Under the pieces are notes generated by a model. The model worked only from the letters and a program-made list of their open reading frames with translations, made no database searches and was not told the DNA's origin. A program made the translations under genes and the position numbers. Positions 8,633 to 15,892 of a DNA stretch of 64,000 nt are shown piece after piece. Position 1 is the first letter of the stretch; each line of letters begins with the position of its first letter. The stretch is from Bacillota bacterium (GTDB lineage Bacteria; Bacillota; Clostridia; Oscillospirales; Oscillospiraceae): the NCBI GenBank assembly GCA_023386265.1, contig JAEWKA010000008.1:552303-616302 (forward strand). Reading direction: 5' to 3'.

Positions 8633-9841
8633 CTATCCTGCTATGACTTTATCCTCTTTCATCTTCTCAATCTCTGCTTCGCTCATTCCCAATTCCTTTA
8701 GAATTTCTACAGAGTTGCAGCCGACGCCGCCGGGTAGCTTGTAATCGAACTTACCCATGCTTCCGAATCTAACGGGAGTGGTCGCAAGTACGCCCTTGTT
8801 GCCGTTTGTATATTCCATATTTTCAAGGAAGCCGTTTGCGTATGCCTGTTCATCGTGGAGAACATCCTGCCATTCGCATACGACTTCGCCCGGCACGTTT
8901 GCGTCATCAAAGATTTGTCTCCATTCGAGAGAGGTCTTCTGGATGAACTTCTCCTCAAACATTTTCACGATCTCTTCGACGTTCATAAGCATGCCCATGA
9001 TTGAGTTGTATTCATCATTTTCAGCAAGCTCTTGGAGTCCAAGAGCGCCGGCAGCCCTTGCAAAGTATGTATTATAATCGGGCGTTCCAAGATAGTACCA
9101 TTTGCCATCTGCGCACTTATAGGTGTTTACGAGCGGAGTCAGCGGATGGGTACGGGTATAGGGATACATTGTTGCATAATACTCGCCGACAAGCGGAACG
9201 GCGAAGGCGTAAATTCCGACATGATACAGGCTGACATTGACATAGTCGCCTTTTCCGGTCTTTTCTCTCTTATAGAGAGCTGCCGAAATGCCGCCGGCAA
9301 GATACATGGCCAGCTGGTTGTCGCCAAAGCCAGGTGCATTTATAGTCGGTGGGCCTTCGTTGTCTGCCATAGCGTGCATAAAGCCGCTGCGGGCAAAATA
9401 TGCTGTAAAGTCGAAGCCCGGACGGGCTGCATCGGGTCCGAGTTCTCCGTAACCGAGAATGTGTGCAAAGACGAGCTTCGGGTTTCTCACTTTCAGAGTG
9501 TCGAAGTCAAGTCCCATGGCCGCTAGAGCTTCCTTGCGGAAATTGGTGACAAAAACGTCTGCCTCCAGAAGGAGCTTTCTCATGATTTCTTTGCCTTCGT
9601 CGGTCCTCTGGTTTATGGCAATAATGCGCTTATTTGAGTTTGTGACAAAAAATGCGGGGTTCTCCTCGTCGTCGGTCGGGGCCAGCATATTCATTCCGAG
9701 AACGCGGACAGGGTCGCCTCTGTAGCTTTCGACCTTGATGACGTCCGCGCCCCAGTCGCCGAGTATGCGTGCGCACATGGGACCGGCCACATATGTTGAC
9801 ATTTCTACGACCTTGATGCCGGATAAAATCTTGTCTGTCAT
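8633..9841 (-). CDS. hadA: family III (CaiB/BaiF) CoA-transferase
   Basis: A 402-residue family III CoA-transferase with the standard opening GIKVVEMSTYVAGPMCARIL, the segment WGADVIKVES, and the catalytic aspartate expected at D144 in ARPGFDFTAYFARSG. As first gene of the operon it should activate the (R)-2-hydroxyacid by exchange with the acyl-CoA product formed later. No 2-hydroxyacid dehydrogenase (ldhA) lies beside it, unlike the C. difficile locus, so the hydroxyacid is either imported or made elsewhere. The ATG at 9841 is supported by GGAGG. Transcription probably starts at the sigma-54 promoter about 60 nt upstream. Confidence 0.87.
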   Translation of the reverse strand: MTDKILSGIKVVEMSTYVAGPMCARILGDWGADVIKVESYRGDPVRVLGMNMLAPTDDEENPAFFVTNSNKRIIAINQRTDEGKEIMRKLLLEADVFVTNFRKEALAAMGLDFDTLKVRNPKLVFAHILGYGELGPDAARPGFDFTAYFARSGFMHAMADNEGPPTINAPGFGDNQLAMYLAGGISAALYKREKTGKGDYVNVSLYHVGIYAFAVPLVGEYYATMYPYTRTHPLTPLVNTYKCADGKWYYLGTPDYNTYFARAAGALGLQELAENDEYNSIMGMLMNVEEIVKMFEEKFIQKTSLEWRQIFDDANVPGEVVCEWQDVLHDEQAYANGFLENMEYTNGNKGVLATTPVRFGSMGKFDYKLPGGVGCNSVEILKELGMSEAEIEKMKEDKVIAG

Positions 9842-9900
9842 ATACTACCTCCAAAAAAATAGTTGATTAGGATATGCCCTTTGATTCCATTAATATATTT

Positions 9901-9918
9901 AAGCAAATATCATGCCAA
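9901..9918 (-). promoter_or_regulatory. sigma-54 (-24/-12) promoter of the dehydratase operon
   Basis: The minus strand reads TTGGCATGATATTTGCTT: GG, exactly ten bases, then GC, with the flanking TTGGCA and TTGC elements of the sigma-54 consensus. The predicted start is near 9891, giving a ~50-nt leader before hadA. A sigma-54 activator gene ends 160 nt upstream, which strongly supports the call. Confidence 0.85.
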
Positions 9919-10020
9919 GATGTTTTATTCGTCTCTAATGGTAAATGTTTATGCAAGAGTACCACTACCCCAACCTTTTATTGTGCATTATTTCTATTTT
10001 TTATTTTGCAATTAAATAAA

Positions 10021-10063
10021 ATAATTCGCATATTGCAACGGTAAATTGCAATATGCGAATTAT
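10021..10063. terminator. 18-bp perfect palindrome: terminator and possible activator site
   Basis: ATAATTCGCATATTGCAA (10021-10038) and its exact complement (10046-10063) flank a 7-nt loop. On the minus strand it ends the activator gene at 10080 and is followed by a T-rich run. It is AT-rich for a terminator. The same 10-mer TTGCAATATG recurs at the activator's own predicted transcription start, so the arms may also be binding sites (upstream activating sequence) about 150 nt before the sigma-54 start. Confidence 0.65.
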
Positions 10064-10079
10064 TTGTTTTAAAATTTAT

Positions 10080-11513
10080 TTATTTCTTCAGTTTTCTATA
10101 GATTGTGGAGGGTGGGACGCCCAGCGCATTTGCGGCCTTCGGCACTGACTTGTATTTATCAAGCGCCATGTCGATGAGTTGCTTTTCCATCTCCTCCTGC
10201 GCTTTTGACAAGGTTGTAAGCTCTGTAACCTTAACAGATTGCTCGGAAATATCTCTGCCATCGTTTTCGATATCGAGCCTTAATATCGGCAGCAGGTCCT
10301 CCTGAAGCAAAGGGCCGTCCTCGGATAAAATAACAATGCGCTCAATTACGTTCTTAATCTGACGCACATTCCCGCGCCACGGTAGGCAGCACAGATAATT
10401 GTATGCCGCGGCGGAGAGCTGGACGGCTCTGTTATATTTTTTGTTATAGAATGAGACAAAGTGTTCGACCAGCGGGATAATATCCTCTCTTCTTTCTCTG
10501 ACCGGAGATACATGGATAGGTATAACGCTGAGTCTGTAAAGAAGGTCCTGCCGGAAAATTGAGCCGTCAAGCAGCCTTGCCGTGCTAAGATTCGTCGCAC
10601 TTATATATCTTACATTGATAACGGACTCCCTTGTCGAGCCAATGCGGCGGAGCATGCCATCCTGCTGAACACGCAGGAGCTTGCCCTGCACCTCAAGCGG
10701 CAGGTCACCGATTTCGTCTAGGAAAAAGGTTCCGCCGTCAGCTTCCTCAAGGAGACCTTTTTTGCCGCCTCTCTTACTTCCCGTGAATGCACCCTCGATA
10801 TAACCAAAAAGCTCGGATTCAATCAGTTCCTTCGGAATGGCCGCACAATTTATCACGACAAAGGGTTTTTCCTTTCTTGTGCTGTTTCTGTGGATGAATT
10901 TCGCGATTTCTTCTTTGCCCACGCCCGATTCGCCTGTTATAAAAACCGATGCGTCGGATTTTGAAGCGCGCATTGAGAGCTTGAGCGTGTCCTCCATCTT
11001 CTTGCTTGAGGATATAATTGAATCCGTTTTCTCGAATTCCGCTAGTTTTTGCACCATTACGGAATAATAACGGTTCAGCTTCTCGGCTGCAGCGAGTTGT
11101 TCTTCTAACTGGATAAGATTTGTCATGTCGCGACCGGTAGCAACAATATATTGCAGCTGACCGTTCTCCATAATCGGAATTGCCGTATATAAAATCGTTT
11201 TGTCCAGCCCCTTGCTCTCCAGCTTATATCGGATGTTTCTCTGGAGCGGAACTTTCTGCTCTGCGCAAAGCGCGACGACGGAGGTGCCGTCATAGATGAG
11301 CGGTTCTAAAACCTCGTCAATATGATGTCCGAGCAAATCCTCCGGCTCCATATCCGCCATTTCTCGCAGCTGAGCACAGCCCGCTTTGTTGATCATGATG
11401 ACGGTCTTGTCCGCGTCACAGATTGCTATAACGGCGTCGATACCGTCAATAACAGTTTGAAGAATGTCCTTTTCAAAGACATTTATGCTTTCGCTGTTCT
11501 GTTCACTGTTCAT
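10080..11513 (-). CDS. PAS-domain sigma-54-dependent transcriptional activator
   Basis: A 477-residue enhancer-binding protein. An N-terminal PAS domain (~residues 15-130, FEKDILQTVIDGIDAVIAIC) is followed by a central AAA+ domain with Walker A GESGVGKEE, the sigma-54 contact loop GAFTGS, Walker B GGTFFLDEIGDLP, and the arginine-finger region. A Fis/TyrR-type helix-turn-helix closes the protein (SVPKAANALGVPPSTIYRKL). The ATG at 11513 is chosen because an upstream ATG (11576) would lie before the predicted SigA transcription start near 11547. It probably senses a metabolite through PAS and drives the adjacent dehydratase operon. Confidence 0.92.
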   Translation of the reverse strand: MNSEQNSESINVFEKDILQTVIDGIDAVIAICDADKTVIMINKAGCAQLREMADMEPEDLLGHHIDEVLEPLIYDGTSVVALCAEQKVPLQRNIRYKLESKGLDKTILYTAIPIMENGQLQYIVATGRDMTNLIQLEEQLAAAEKLNRYYSVMVQKLAEFEKTDSIISSSKKMEDTLKLSMRASKSDASVFITGESGVGKEEIAKFIHRNSTRKEKPFVVINCAAIPKELIESELFGYIEGAFTGSKRGGKKGLLEEADGGTFFLDEIGDLPLEVQGKLLRVQQDGMLRRIGSTRESVINVRYISATNLSTARLLDGSIFRQDLLYRLSVIPIHVSPVRERREDIIPLVEHFVSFYNKKYNRAVQLSAAAYNYLCCLPWRGNVRQIKNVIERIVILSEDGPLLQEDLLPILRLDIENDGRDISEQSVKVTELTTLSKAQEEMEKQLIDMALDKYKSVPKAANALGVPPSTIYRKLKK

Positions 11514-11538
11514 GAAGCTCACGCCCTCGCTTAAATAT

Positions 11539-11582
11539 TTGCAATATGATAATATTATAGCATTTCGCAATGTCACCTACAA
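11539..11582 (-). promoter_or_regulatory. SigA promoter of the activator gene with overlapping TTGCAATATG site
   Basis: On the minus strand TTGTAG (11577-11582) and TATAAT (11554-11559) are 17 nt apart, predicting a start near 11547. The 10-mer TTGCAATATG (plus strand 11539-11548), shared with the palindrome at 10021-10063, lies across that start and could mediate autorepression. Confidence 0.55.
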
Positions 11583-11597
11583 GTAGTGAAAAGCAGC

Positions 11598-11635
11598 AAT
11601 CCGCAGACCTTTGTGATTTCAACGGTCTGCGGATT
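11598..11635. terminator. intrinsic terminator after the YhfZ-like regulator
   Basis: AATCCGCAGACC (11598-11609) pairs with GGTCTGCGGATT (11624-11635), a 12-bp stem. It lies 24 nt past the stop codon of the YhfZ-like gene. Confidence 0.7.
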
Positions 11636-11659
11636 TTATTATGCACTCATGCACCGATA

Positions 11660-12583
11660 TCAGAACCTATAATTTGAATGTATGGTGCTCGCACGCTTCT
11701 GCGCTCCGGCCATATCTCCCGGTGAAAAATATTTACTGAGCAGCGTTTTTATTCCGTAATTGTTCTTGTTAATAAGAATCGTGGGAATCGTTGTGTCCTC
11801 AACCGGATAGTCTGTTGCCGGAATCGGCAGCGGAACCAGCCCCGTATTGGCCTCAAGCCACTTCTCTTTTCGCACGATTATGCAGTCCACTGCGCGATTG
11901 TATATTGTTTCGACAGTTCCTTCAATCGGCATAACGACGAATTCAACGGCCTTCCCCTTACATAAAGCTTTTGATATCTGCACCTGATCGATGGCTTCGG
12001 GGTCGACGCCGATCTTCATACCGTCGAGTATTTCGGTATGCTTATTATCCATAAAAACCAGACAGTACGGTTCCTCATAACGGCAATCAGGAAGGTCAAA
12101 AAGTAGCTCTATATTATCATTCTCGGCAAGGATATACCTCGCGGTTGCTTTTGACGTGACGATAAAGTCAAAAAACTCTTTTGAAAGCATTTTCAATCTG
12201 TTTCCCGCACCGCTGACATAGGCTATCGACGATTCGACCGGTAGTTTCCTACTGTCAACGTACAGTGCCGTTGCAAGGCTTCTGAAGCTATCGTTGAACG
12301 GAATCGGCATTGCCCCGACTATGGGATCCCAGCCGGAGTGCTTACAAAGCTTCGAATAATCAATTCCCGTAATCACGGTACCGAGCTTGCCGCTGCGGCT
12401 GAGGGAAACACAGCCTTCTTCCTCAAGCAAGGAAATTGCGTTTTGAACAATTCCCCTAGAAACAGAGAATTTTTCGATGTATTCAATTATCGTCGGCAAA
12501 CGGTCGCCGACATTCAGAGACAGTATATCACGCGATAGATTTGCTGTAATCGAACCGTGCTTGTTGAATTTTTTCCTGTTCAT
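11660..12583 (-). CDS. YhfZ-like (GntR-related) transcriptional regulator
   Basis: A 307-residue regulator. The N-terminal ~75 residues form a winged helix-turn-helix (DRLPTIIEYIEKFSVSRGIV, QNAISLLEEEG) and the rest resembles the periplasmic-binding-protein-like effector domain of YhfZ (AYVSGAGNRLKMLSKEFFDF ... CIIVRKEKWL). Start ATG at 12583 follows AAGGAGC. It is the last gene downstream of the flavoprotein/kinase cluster on the same strand (43 nt after the oxidase gene), so it is the natural candidate to control that cluster. Naming rests on recalled similarity and is less certain than the HTH call. Confidence 0.72.
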   Translation of the reverse strand: MNRKKFNKHGSITANLSRDILSLNVGDRLPTIIEYIEKFSVSRGIVQNAISLLEEEGCVSLSRSGKLGTVITGIDYSKLCKHSGWDPIVGAMPIPFNDSFRSLATALYVDSRKLPVESSIAYVSGAGNRLKMLSKEFFDFIVTSKATARYILAENDNIELLFDLPDCRYEEPYCLVFMDNKHTEILDGMKIGVDPEAIDQVQISKALCKGKAVEFVVMPIEGTVETIYNRAVDCIIVRKEKWLEANTGLVPLPIPATDYPVEDTTIPTILINKNNYGIKTLLSKYFSPGDMAGAQKRASTIHSNYRF

Positions 12584-12626
12584 ATATGCTCCTTGAAACT
12601 TGTCGTTAAGTCTCGGAGATATTATT

Positions 12627-14132
12627 TTACAGCATATTTAAGGGGTTGAGAAGCCCTTTTTTATCGAAAAAGTGTTTTATTGTCTCAGCATTCGAGCGGC
12701 GCGAGCCTGCCAGTATACTAAAAACATCTTTTTTCGTTTTTCCGATACCGTTTTCCCACGTAATACAGTCGTTTTGCCCAGCCAGAGCGCGGGCAAGCTC
12801 CGCGATAAGCGCCTTGCCTTTTTCGTATTCCGTAAAGTTTTCAGGGATGATATTGAAATGCAGGCGTCTCGAGTGCAGGTGCCCGAAAACGACGCCCTTC
12901 AGTCCGCTTTCATTCAAAGCCGCGCTGTAGAAGCGCTCGGCTTCTCTCATGCTGAGCGCGGGGATTTCAAAATCTGTACTGAGCTTACAAATTCGACTAT
13001 CGCTTTGGCGGATTCTGTCCAGCTCGGCATTTACGGCTTCGGGTACGGCATGCCTCAGCAGCCGGAATTTTTTGATTTCCTCCGCGTCGGAGCCCGCCCA
13101 GGTATCCTCCTCTCCGCCGCCGTATGAAGCGAACATTTCGAGAAGTTCCGAAAGCTCTGCCTCGACTGCTTCAGCCGATTCCCCTTCAAGTTCCAGATAA
13201 ATCGCGCTCTTCGCGAAGGGCGGGAAATTTGGTGCGGACTTTAAAAGCGTCACTTCTTTTTTGTACTCGTTTATGAGTTTCATCGACGCGGAGTCAAAAT
13301 ATTCCTCTGCCGCGAGATATACTCCCGTGTCGTTTTCGATTTCAAAACGCGCTTCGACCGCTTGCGCAAAGATTAGGGCTTCGTCCCTGTCAAAAAAGAA
13401 GAACATGACCCCCCAAATTTCGGGAGCTATTTTCTCAAGCTCGAGCTCCAGCTCCGTCACGATTCCAAGCATACCTTCGCTACCGCCCAGCACGTCGATG
13501 AGATCGCTGCCTTCGTGGACAAAGGCAGGCCCTTTTCCCACGCATGCGGTTTGGGGAAGGTTTATAATTTCATGCCGTCCAAGCTCCGGAACATCACAGC
13601 CGGTCTTGTCAAAGATACACTCTCCGCGACGGAGCTTGAGAACGCTCCCGTTTGTAAGCAGCATTTTCAGACCCCACACTTTGTCTGTCGTATCTCCGTG
13701 AAGCGCGGAATTCGGTCCCTTAGCGTTGCACGAAAACATCCCGCCAAGGGTGGCGGTTTTTTCTGTGGGGTCGGGCAGAAACGTTCGTCCAGAAAGAGCC
13801 GCGGCATTATTGGTGCAATAGTCAAGCAGCTCTGATAATCTCACGCCCGGCTCAAGTGTGACAAAAGCCTTGTCCCCGACTGTCTCGTGCCCGACTATTT
13901 TGTTCAGCTTCTCGGTCGAAATAACTTGGCCTCCGCAGGGGACAGCCGCACCGCAGATGCCTGTCAGCGCGCCTTGCAAGGTTATAGGCACGTCTTTTGC
14001 CCACAGTTCCTTTGCCATTTTTTGCATTTCTTCAGTGGAGGAGGAGGATGAGAATGTGTCGCAAAAACCTGCCAGGCGCGATTCGTCACGAAGTCGAGTG
14101 CTTTCTTGCTCCGATATTTTTTTAATATCCAC
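12627..14132 (-). CDS. FAD-linked oxidase, GlcD/LctD type
   Basis: A 501-residue flavoprotein with the PCMH-type FAD-binding domain (DVPITLQGALTGICGAAVPC, VTLEPGVRLSEL, TFLPDPTEKTATLGGMFSCN) and the C-terminal FAD-oxidase domain ending GLLNPLNML. GlcD relatives oxidise D-lactate, glycolate or other 2-hydroxyacids. The start is set at the GTG at 14132, because AAGGAGGG lies seven bases before it; an in-frame ATG at 14159 would overlap etfA and has no good ribosome site. EtfB-EtfA-oxidase order equals lctB-lctC-lctD of the bifurcating lactate dehydrogenase of Acetobacterium woodii, so electron transfer to the neighbouring ETF is likely. Confidence 0.85.
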   Translation of the reverse strand: MDIKKISEQESTRLRDESRLAGFCDTFSSSSSTEEMQKMAKELWAKDVPITLQGALTGICGAAVPCGGQVISTEKLNKIVGHETVGDKAFVTLEPGVRLSELLDYCTNNAAALSGRTFLPDPTEKTATLGGMFSCNAKGPNSALHGDTTDKVWGLKMLLTNGSVLKLRRGECIFDKTGCDVPELGRHEIINLPQTACVGKGPAFVHEGSDLIDVLGGSEGMLGIVTELELELEKIAPEIWGVMFFFFDRDEALIFAQAVEARFEIENDTGVYLAAEEYFDSASMKLINEYKKEVTLLKSAPNFPPFAKSAIYLELEGESAEAVEAELSELLEMFASYGGGEEDTWAGSDAEEIKKFRLLRHAVPEAVNAELDRIRQSDSRICKLSTDFEIPALSMREAERFYSAALNESGLKGVVFGHLHSRRLHFNIIPENFTEYEKGKALIAELARALAGQNDCITWENGIGKTKKDVFSILAGSRRSNAETIKHFFDKKGLLNPLNML

Positions 14133-14151
14133 GTCAAGCCCTCCTTCTGTG

Positions 14152-15096
14152 TCAGCCATTGCGATACTTCTGCAATAGCGCCTCCGCAAACTCATTACAG
14201 TCTGCAACGATGCCGACATCGCAATTGTCAAATATAAGTGCGTTCGAGTCACGGTTTACCGCAATGAGAAGTTTGCTTTTCTCGATGCCCGCGAGAAAGG
14301 GCGCGGCTCCCGAGGCCCCGAACACGATACAGCATTTCGGAGCTAAAACAGCGGCGGAGCTTCCTATCATCCGCTCACGCGGAATTTTTCCGTCATAGAC
14401 GGCGGGTCTTGTTCCGCCTAGCACCCCGCCCATCACTTCCGCAAGCTCCGAAAGCCTGTGAAAGTTTTCTACCTTTCCAACGCCTCTTCCGGCGGCGATA
14501 ACAAGCTCTGAGCTTTTGAACAAATCACCGTTTTCGGTGCGCTCATATTCAACATCGGTAAGCCATGTCGGTAGCTCCGTTTTCGCATAAAAACGGGTAA
14601 GCTCCGGAGTTTCAAGGCTTTCCACTTCGGTTTCAATAACTGAAGGCTTTAGCGAGAGCACTAGTGGAAGCGTTTCAAACTGAAACGAGGCCTGCAGATT
14701 GCCGGAATACACAGGCTTTTTTACAGATACACCACTGTCATCGCAGCAAAGCTCAGTCGCTTCCAAGATGCACCCTCCGCCAATCAGAACGGAAACCCGC
14801 GCAGCAAGCTCATCGTCCTTGATTCCCGAAGGAAAAGCGATAATGTCTACAGGATTACTACAAAAGCATTTATTTACCGCGTCGGCACAGCACATCGGCT
14901 CTTTGAGATGCTCCGATTCGGCTAGAATTATTTCGGTTATTCTCTTGAAGTTCAGCTTTTTGATTTCCTCTGTATCGGCAAGGCCGCCCAAAACCCAGAG
15001 TTCGATTGAATCTCCTGCCTGCTGAGCAGCGGTTTTAATAAAAAGTGAATTTGCGATTAATAGCTCGTCCGAAAAGCAGACAACAGAAATTTTCAT
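14152..15096 (-). CDS. etfA: electron transfer flavoprotein subunit alpha
   Basis: A 314-residue EtfA. The N-terminal domain starts KISVVCFSDELLIANSLFI. The C-terminal FAD-binding domain is clear: SELVIAAGRGVGKVENFHRL, GGVLGGTRPAVYDGKIP, VFGASGAAPFLAGIEKS and NRDSNALIFDNCDVGIV. There is no N-terminal ferredoxin domain, in contrast with LctC of A. woodii. The start overlaps the etfB stop by four bases (ATGA). It forms the ETF heterodimer with EtfB and should accept electrons from one of the flavin oxidases in this cluster. Confidence 0.93.
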   Translation of the reverse strand: MKISVVCFSDELLIANSLFIKTAAQQAGDSIELWVLGGLADTEEIKKLNFKRITEIILAESEHLKEPMCCADAVNKCFCSNPVDIIAFPSGIKDDELAARVSVLIGGGCILEATELCCDDSGVSVKKPVYSGNLQASFQFETLPLVLSLKPSVIETEVESLETPELTRFYAKTELPTWLTDVEYERTENGDLFKSSELVIAAGRGVGKVENFHRLSELAEVMGGVLGGTRPAVYDGKIPRERMIGSSAAVLAPKCCIVFGASGAAPFLAGIEKSKLLIAVNRDSNALIFDNCDVGIVADCNEFAEALLQKYRNG

Positions 15097-15887
15097 CTTT
15101 TGACCACCTCCGGATAAGACTCAAGCAGCTTTGCTGCTTTGTCCATGCAGGTTTCGCCCTCAATAAGCACGCAGCAACGCAGCTTCTTTTCGTGGCTCAG
15201 CGAGCACAGGACGGCGTCTTTTCCGTTACTGTGCGAAGTCTCTGTTACTTCAATCGTTTCCGCCGAGAGTTTTGAAACGGCGAGCTTTTGCTTCAACGTC
15301 GCCATACGTAGGTACGGGTTTACACTGTTGCCGATTGCAAACAGTGCGGGGGCTTTTACTGCACACCTGCGCACGCTGTTTCCCGTGTCACAAGTGACCC
15401 TCAGCTTGCCGTCAGTATAAAGAAGCTCAGAAACATTGCTTATGCAGGGGATTCCAAGTCTTTCCGCCAGAAAATACGGCGTGAGTCCGTTTGCTCCGTC
15501 CGCGGACTGAATACCGGTTATAACAAGGTCAAATTCACTTTGCCCTGCAAGCTCACTGAGGATTCCAGACAGTGTGTGCGGTGTAAAAAGCAGTTCCGCT
15601 GAAAAAATCCCCTGTATAATCCTTTCGACTCCGACTGCAAAAAGGTTTTTAAAGAAAGCCTCGTATCTCCCCTTGCCGACTGTGATTGCTGTAATATGTA
15701 CAGTCTCTCCTTGCTTTTCGGCGCTGTCTTTAATTCGAAGCGCGGTTTCAAGTCCCGCTTCGTCGAAGCAGCTTATGACTTTTTTTACATAGCCCAAATC
15801 CACGCCGGAAATATCCGCCGACGACCAGTCGCGCTCCATAACAAGGTCAAGGTCGCTTACAATTTTAAAGCAGCATAGAATATTCAA
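15093..15887 (-). CDS. etfB: electron transfer flavoprotein subunit beta
   Basis: A 264-residue EtfB. The start is placed at TTG 15887, giving the usual short N-terminus (M)NILCCFKIVSDLD and using GAGG within the stop region of the upstream kinase. The nucleotide-binding signature is present but divergent (VITGIQSADGANGLTPYFLA, where most EtfB read GxQAxDGDTAQxGP). AMP and FAD binding in bifurcating ETFs depends on this region, so the change could alter cofactor use. It is tightly packed with the kinase (5 nt) and overlaps etfA. Confidence 0.9.
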   Translation of the reverse strand: MNILCCFKIVSDLDLVMERDWSSADISGVDLGYVKKVISCFDEAGLETALRIKDSAEKQGETVHITAITVGKGRYEAFFKNLFAVGVERIIQGIFSAELLFTPHTLSGILSELAGQSEFDLVITGIQSADGANGLTPYFLAERLGIPCISNVSELLYTDGKLRVTCDTGNSVRRCAVKAPALFAIGNSVNPYLRMATLKQKLAVSKLSAETIEVTETSHSNGKDAVLCSLSHEKKLRCCVLIEGETCMDKAAKLLESYPEVVKR

Positions 15888-15892
15888 CGCTT

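Noticed and set aside
11514..11576. Longer N-terminus of the sigma-54 activator from ATG 11576
   Set aside because: The predicted SigA promoter places the transcription start near 11547, downstream of that ATG. The extra residues do not look like PAS sequence.
14133..14252. Longer N-terminus of the LctD-like oxidase
   Set aside because: It would overlap etfA and lacks a ribosome site, while AAGGAGGG stands seven bases before the GTG at 14132.
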